Part shown: piece after piece, positions 61,525 to 64,000 of the stretch
Position numbering within the stretch: the first letter of the stretch is position 1
Layout: every line of letters starts with the position of its first letter
NCBI RefSeq assembly: GCF_003112675.1
Contig: NZ_BFAY01000011.1
Location: 124,001-188,000 of the forward strand
Length of the DNA: 64,000 nt
Direction: 5' to 3'
Source of the DNA: Leptospira johnsonii
GTDB taxonomy: Bacteria > Spirochaetota > Leptospiria > Leptospirales > Leptospiraceae
Notes under the pieces: model-generated
Database searches by the model: none
What the model was told of the DNA's origin: nothing
Seen by the model: only the letters and a program-made list of their open reading frames with translations
Position numbers and translations under genes: made by a program

Positions 61525-64000
61525 ATGAAAGAAGAAGATAAGAAGAATCCATATTCAAATACCGTAATATTACCTCAGACGGATTTTCCAATGAAGGCGG
61601 GGCTTTCTACCAGAGAGCCTGACCAGATAAAAACCTGGCAATCCGAAAAAATACTGCGTAAGATGCAGGAGAAAAGAAAGGATCGTCCCCAGTTCATTCT
61701 TCATGACGGACCTCCTTATGCAAACGGTAACTTTCATACAGGACACGCACTTAATAAGATCTTAAAGGACATGATCGTTAAGTCCAAATTTTTTGCAGGT
61801 TACCAAACGGATATGATCCCTGGTTGGGACTGTCATGGTCTTCCTATCGAAGTGCAGGTGCTTAAGGATCTGGGTAAAAAAGCCAGAGAGATCGGCCCAG
61901 AAGAATTAAGAAAACTTTGTAGAGAATACGCAGAACAATGGGTTCAAAAACAAGGACAGGACCTTTCTCGTTTCTTATGTTTTTGGGAAGAAGGTAAGAT
62001 CTACAAAACGATGAGCCCCGATTTCGAGGCAAAAATCGTAGAAGTTTTCGGAGATCTATTCGAAAAAGGTTATGTATATAGAGGCAAAAAACCGGTTTAT
62101 TGGTGTATAGAACTTGCGACCGCTCACGCAGAAGCGGAGATAGAATATTATCCACATAGATCTCCATCCATCTATGTAAAATTCCCGATCAAAGGACAGA
62201 CCGGAAAATTCTGTCTGATATGGACCACTACTCCTTGGACTCTTCCTGCAAACCTAGCAATCAGCTTTAATCCTAAGTTCGCATATTCATTTTATGCAAC
62301 CCCTAACGGAGAAGAATTACTCATTGCAGATGGACTAAAAGAAGCTGTAGAAAAAGCTGCAGAAGTCCAACTCACCAAAAAAGAATCAGTTTCCAAGGAA
62401 GCTCTTTCTAAAATGATATTCCGTCATCCTTTCTTAGATCAGGATTCTATCCCTCTTTTTGGAGAACATGTGACTCTGGATGCGGGAACTGGAGCAGTTC
62501 ACACTGCACCTGGCCATGGACAAGACGACTATAAGATCGGCTTGGCCGCAGGTTTAGAACCTTATTCTCCTGTAGATGATTACGGTAGATATACGGACGA
62601 ATTCCCGATGATGAAAGGGATCAAGGTCTGGGACGCAAATCCTAAGATCGTGGAACTTCTCAGAGAAAAAAATCTATTACTTCATTATTCAGAATTTGAA
62701 CACAGTTATCCTCATAGTTGGAGAAGTAAGAAGCCGCTAATCTTCCGCGCAACTCCACAATGGTTTTTCCAAATGGATTACAAAGAACTTAGGGAAAAAT
62801 CTCTTGAGGCGATCGACAAAGTAAGCTGGATACCTAACTGGGGAATCACCAGGATCCGTTCCATGGTAGAGACTAGACCTGACTGGTGTCTTTCCAGACA
62901 AAGAAACTGGGGAGTTCCAATCCCTGCATTCACTTGCGAAAATTGTAATGAAACCCATCTAGATGCAAAATCCGTAAAATTCTTCACCGATCTTGTGAGA
63001 ACTAAAGGAATAGAGATCTGGTATAGTGAACCTGCGGATTCACTTCTTCCTCCCGGAACAAAATGTTCCAAATGCGGATCTTCTTCTTTTAGAAAAGGAA
63101 AAGATATCCTGGATGTTTGGTTCGATTCGGGAGTTTCGAATTTTGCAGTATTAAAAGAAAGAGCCAACGAACCTCCTGCGGATCTATATTTAGAAGGTTC
63201 CGACCAACATAGGGGTTGGTTCCAATCCAGTCTGTGGCCTTCTATGGCATTGCGCGGAATTCCTCCATACAAATCCGTCCTTACTCACGGATATGTCTTG
63301 GACGAACAAGGAAGAGCCATGTCCAAGTCTTTGGGCAATGGAATAGATCCTACCACAGATATCATTAACGTATACGGCGCAGATATACTCAGGCTTTGGG
63401 TAAGCTCCCAGGACTTCAGAGACGATGTAAGGGTCGGAAAAGACGGACTCAAGATCATCGCCGATAATTACAGAAAGATCCGAAATACATTCAGATACCT
63501 TTTAGGAAATTTGGCAGGACATTCTTCGGACCAAAACCTAAACGTTTCCGATCTGGAAGAAGTGGACAAATACTATCTATCCAAATTGTCGCAACTTACG
63601 GAAGAACTGAAAAATCATTACGAGAATTATCAGTTCCACCAAGTATACCAAAAACTTTTATTATTCTGCACAGTAACTCTTTCCCAAGATTATTTCGAAA
63701 TGATCAGGGATAGAATGTACTGCGATCGCAGGGATTCCAAAACAAGAAGATCTTCCTGCACGGCACTTCAAATCATATTAGAAACTCTTTGTATATTCTC
63801 CGCCCCTATCTTAAGCTTCACCTCAGAAGAAGTTTGGAAAGAGAATGGAAGAAAGGAATCCATATTTACGGAAGAATTCCCGGACCTTTCTTCTTTAAGA
63901 AATACGGAACTGGAAACTAAGTTCGAAGTTGTATTGGCAGTAAGAGAAACGGTTCACAAATCCCTGGAGTTAGCAAGACAGGCGGGTAAATTAGGAAAGT
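61525..64000 (+). CDS. ileS: Isoleucyl-tRNA synthetase (partial)
   Basis: About 825 residues are visible and the gene runs off the right edge. The HIGH motif is HTGHALNK after [12 protein letters not shown]. The editing domain shows [15 protein letters not shown] and [16 protein letters not shown], and [14 protein letters not shown] follows. A CxxC zinc-type pair is present (TCENCNE and KCSKCGS), and KMSKS appears as [24 protein letters not shown] is typical of IleS. It attaches isoleucine to tRNA(Ile). Confidence 0.97.
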   Translation, partial: MKEEDKKNPYSNTVILPQTDFPMKAGLSTREPDQIKTWQSEKILRKMQEKRKDRPQFILHDGPPYANGNFHTGHALNKILKDMIVKSKFFAGYQTDMIPGWDCHGLPIEVQVLKDLGKKAREIGPEELRKLCREYAEQWVQKQGQDLSRFLCFWEEGKIYKTMSPDFEAKIVEVFGDLFEKGYVYRGKKPVYWCIELATAHAEAEIEYYPHRSPSIYVKFPIKGQTGKFCLIWTTTPWTLPANLAISFNPKFAYSFYATPNGEELLIADGLKEAVEKAAEVQLTKKESVSKEALSKMIFRHPFLDQDSIPLFGEHVTLDAGTGAVHTAPGHGQDDYKIGLAAGLEPYSPVDDYGRYTDEFPMMKGIKVWDANPKIVELLREKNLLLHYSEFEHSYPHSWRSKKPLIFRATPQWFFQMDYKELREKSLEAIDKVSWIPNWGITRIRSMVETRPDWCLSRQRNWGVPIPAFTCENCNETHLDAKSVKFFTDLVRTKGIEIWYSEPADSLLPPGTKCSKCGSSSFRKGKDILDVWFDSGVSNFAVLKERANEPPADLYLEGSDQHRGWFQSSLWPSMALRGIPPYKSVLTHGYVLDEQGRAMSKSLGNGIDPTTDIINVYGADILRLWVSSQDFRDDVRVGKDGLKIIADNYRKIRNTFRYLLGNLAGHSSDQNLNVSDLEEVDKYYLSKLSQLTEELKNHYENYQFHQVYQKLLLFCTVTLSQDYFEMIRDRMYCDRRDSKTRRSSCTALQIILETLCIFSAPILSFTSEEVWKENGRKESIFTEEFPDLSSLRNTELETKFEVVLAVRETVHKSLELARQAGKLGK

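Overview
The window reads as a chromosomal segment of Leptospira (Spirochaetota). This is inferred from five tandem lipoproteins that resemble the Leptospira-associated DUF1554 (endostatin-like) family, many lipoproteins with loose spirochaete-type lipoboxes, moderately AT-rich DNA, and a large hybrid histidine kinase beside ordinary housekeeping genes. No rRNA, tRNA, CRISPR array, phage or transposase gene was recognised.

Region 1 (1-13.5 kb) is the most distinctive. It opens with the end of a clade-II type nitrous oxide reductase cluster on the minus strand (partial nosD, nosL, a small membrane protein, Sec-type lipoprotein nosZ, lipoprotein cytochrome c). A Crp/FNR-family regulator is divergent to it. 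Next come a CopD-like membrane protein, a thiamine-diphosphate enzyme and a flavoprotein (one minus-strand operon), a patatin phospholipase with a small partner, a FadL-like outer-membrane protein, and a MASE3-type histidine kinase with a lone receiver. Four intergenic 14-bp palindromes of the form TTGA(T/C)-N4-ATCAA precede these units. The regulator's recognition helix carries the E-x-x-S-R residues that read this motif in FNR and DNR. Together they look like a compact local regulon for low-oxygen, N2O or NO conditions.

Region 2 (13.5-27 kb) holds a cell-wall amidase, an exported coiled-coil protein, a methyltransferase, a metallo-beta-lactamase-fold protein and an M16 peptidase pair (one active, one lacking the zinc motif). 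It continues with two related small lipoproteins, then yajQ, alaS, rpsI, rplM and a DUF5683-like exported protein.

Region 3 (27-35 kb) contains the five-gene lipoprotein array, a YceI-like protein, thiL, an OPA-type transporter and a DUF418 membrane protein. Region 4 (35-40.6 kb) has the 1279-residue hybrid kinase with about six PAS domains, a MAPEG-like protein, a lipoprotein and an SseB-domain protein. Region 5 (40.6-52.1 kb) is a twelve-gene NADH dehydrogenase operon, nuoABCDEFHJKLMN, without nuoG or nuoI.

Region 6 (52.1-64 kb) begins with a roughly 254-bp non-coding inverted-repeat element. It is followed by a MaoC-type hydratase and MarR regulator, a solitary adenine-N6 DNA methyltransferase, an ankyrin protein, an amidase, a flavin-reductase-like protein, purL, a leucine-rich-repeat lipoprotein and the first part of ileS, which runs off the right edge.
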